A DNA stretch of 13,757 nucleotides from Candidatus Competibacteraceae bacterium (GTDB taxonomy: Bacteria > Pseudomonadota > Gammaproteobacteria > Competibacterales > Competibacteraceae). The stretch is taken from the NCBI GenBank assembly GCA_020445005.1, contig JAGRHM010000017.1, positions 1 through 13,757 on the forward strand, in the 5' to 3' direction. The position numbers and the translations under genes are program-made. Of the stretch, positions 12,722-13,757 are shown one piece after another. Below the pieces are notes generated by a model. That model ran no database searches, was not told the origin of the DNA, and saw only the letters and a list, made by a program, of their open reading frames with translations. The first letter of the stretch is position 1. Each line of letters opens with the position of its first letter.

Positions 12722-13757
12722 GCCACGTCCCCTCCGTACTCATACACCGCGCGCCCTTCCAGCAAGGTATGGGTGACCCGGCCGCACAGTTCCCAGCCCA
12801 GGAACGGCGTATTCTGACCTCGACTATGGAGAAGATCCGGCTCTACTAACCAGTCGATTTCGGGATCAAACACACAGACATCGGCCAGCGCGCCCACGCC
12901 AAGATGGCCACTGTCCAGCCCCAGAATCCGCGCCGGTCCCCAAGTTAACCGTTCAATCAATGTCGGCAGGGATAACACCCCATCCCGGACCAGCCGCAGA
13001 CTCAACCCCAGAAAAGTATCCAGTCCGGAAATGCCGGGTTCGGTGTCCCCGAATGGCGCCTGTTTCGCGTCCGGTTCGTGCGGCTGATGGTCCGAGCAGA
13101 GCGCGGTCAGGACGCCGCTCGTCAAACCCGCCCGCAGCGCCGTCTGGTCGCGCAGCCCGCGCAGCGGCGGACGAACATGGCAACGGCTGTCGAAGCGCGT
13201 CAGATCCATCTCGGTCAGATGCAAATGATGAATCGCGACATCGGCGGTGACTGACAAGCCTTCTGTTTGGGCGCGGGCGATCAGTTCAACCGACCGACGG
13301 CTGGACAGCCGGCCAAAGTGCGCCCGAACGCCCAAGTCGCGAATTAACTCCAGATCACGGGCAATCATTCCCGTTTCCGCCGCGACCGGGATGCCTGGCA
13401 AACCCATGCGGGTTGCGACCGGCCCCTCATGCGCCAGACCGCTCCCCAACTCAACGTCGAGCGGGGTCAGAAATACGGTCAGGTCGAACGTCGCCGCGTA
13501 CTCCAGCGCCCGGCGCAACACCCGGCTATTGGCGACGGGGCATCCACCATCGCTGACGCCAACGCAGCCCGCTTCCTGTAACGCGGCCATCTCCGCCAGA
13601 CGTTCGCCGCGCAAGCGATGGGTCAAAGCCCCCAGCGCCAGCACCCGGGCCTGACCGGCGAATTTGGCGCGACGGCGAATCCATTCCACCACGGCTGGTT
13701 CATCAATGACCGGATCGGTATCCGGTGAACACACCAGCGTAGTGACGCCGCCCGCCG
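12715..13757 (-). CDS. pyrC': Dihydroorotase-like protein, probably non-catalytic PyrC' (5' partial)
   Basis: The frame runs off the right edge; the visible part starts within AGGVTTLVCSPDTDPVIDEP, a hallmark of class I dihydroorotases, so the true start and the HxH metal motif lie outside the window. The GTG at 13734 is internal. Further landmarks are VSDGGCPV, AHFGRLSSRRSVELI, VTADVAIHHLHLT, CSDHQPHE and the ending GALADVCVFDP. In active enzymes the second and third landmarks normally read SDDG and HxxHxS; here the second Asp of DDG is Gly and the second His is Arg, so two expected metal ligands seem lost. This pattern fits PyrC' (PyrX), a structural subunit that holds aspartate transcarbamoylase (PyrB) in a dodecamer. 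pyrB is expected just upstream, beyond the edge. An active dihydroorotase is less likely. Confidence 0.85.
   Translation of the reverse strand, partial: AGGVTTLVCSPDTDPVIDEPAVVEWIRRRAKFAGQARVLALGALTHRLRGERLAEMAALQEAGCVGVSDGGCPVANSRVLRRALEYAATFDLTVFLTPLDVELGSGLAHEGPVATRMGLPGIPVAAETGMIARDLELIRDLGVRAHFGRLSSRRSVELIARAQTEGLSVTADVAIHHLHLTEMDLTRFDSRCHVRPPLRGLRDQTALRAGLTSGVLTALCSDHQPHEPDAKQAPFGDTEPGISGLDTFLGLSLRLVRDGVLSLPTLIERLTWGPARILGLDSGHLGVGALADVCVFDPEIDWLVEPDLLHSRGQNTPFLGWELCGRVTHTLLEGRAVYEYGGDVAR

Noticed and set aside
1..13757. CRISPR arrays, insertion sequences or long direct repeats
   Set aside because: Reading both strands showed no regularly spaced repeats, transposase motifs or paired terminal inverted repeats.

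Overview
The window looks like a chromosomal segment of a GC-rich gammaproteobacterium. Two blocks of housekeeping genes keep an order familiar from Pseudomonas and relatives: pcnB-folK-panB-panC, and pilT beside yggS-(small secreted protein)-proC-yggT-yggU. A non-catalytic dihydroorotase homologue (pyrC') lies near pilT. I cannot name the genus from sequence alone; a Competibacter/Contendobacter-like lineage is a guess.

Layout from left to right. Positions 2-172 (+) hold the last 56 codons of what looks like a P-type cation-transporting ATPase. Positions 232-3913 hold pcnB, folK, panB and panC, all on the minus strand and read from right to left: RNA 3'-end polyadenylation, the folate pterin pyrophosphokinase, and the two committed enzymes of pantothenate synthesis. 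A tRNA-Glu gene with anticodon CTC (3994-4069, +) lies divergently in front of pcnB and has its own promoter.

Positions 4070-8422 form a visibly more AT-rich block inserted between the tRNA and yggU. It holds a tightly coupled two-gene unit on the minus strand, with its own promoter. The first gene encodes a 928-residue protein with an N-terminal PHP phosphoesterase domain and an SMC/RecN-like ABC ATPase with a coiled coil (TrlF-family architecture). The second, 2 nt behind it, encodes a 424-residue AlbA_2 (Schlafen-type) protein with a C-terminal HATPase_c_4 region. No integrase, transposase or terminal repeat was seen. This pair is the accessory part of the window and the best candidate for an uncharacterised, probably defence-related, nucleic-acid system.

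Positions 8423-11497 hold yggU, yggT, proC, a small secreted protein and yggS on the minus strand, with very close spacing at proC/yggT/yggU. Divergently, 11623-12669 (+) encodes the twitching-motility retraction ATPase PilT. Convergent to it, 12715 to the right edge (-) is a 5'-truncated dihydroorotase-like gene that has lost metal-ligand residues, matching PyrC', the non-catalytic partner of aspartate transcarbamoylase; pyrB would be expected just beyond the right edge.
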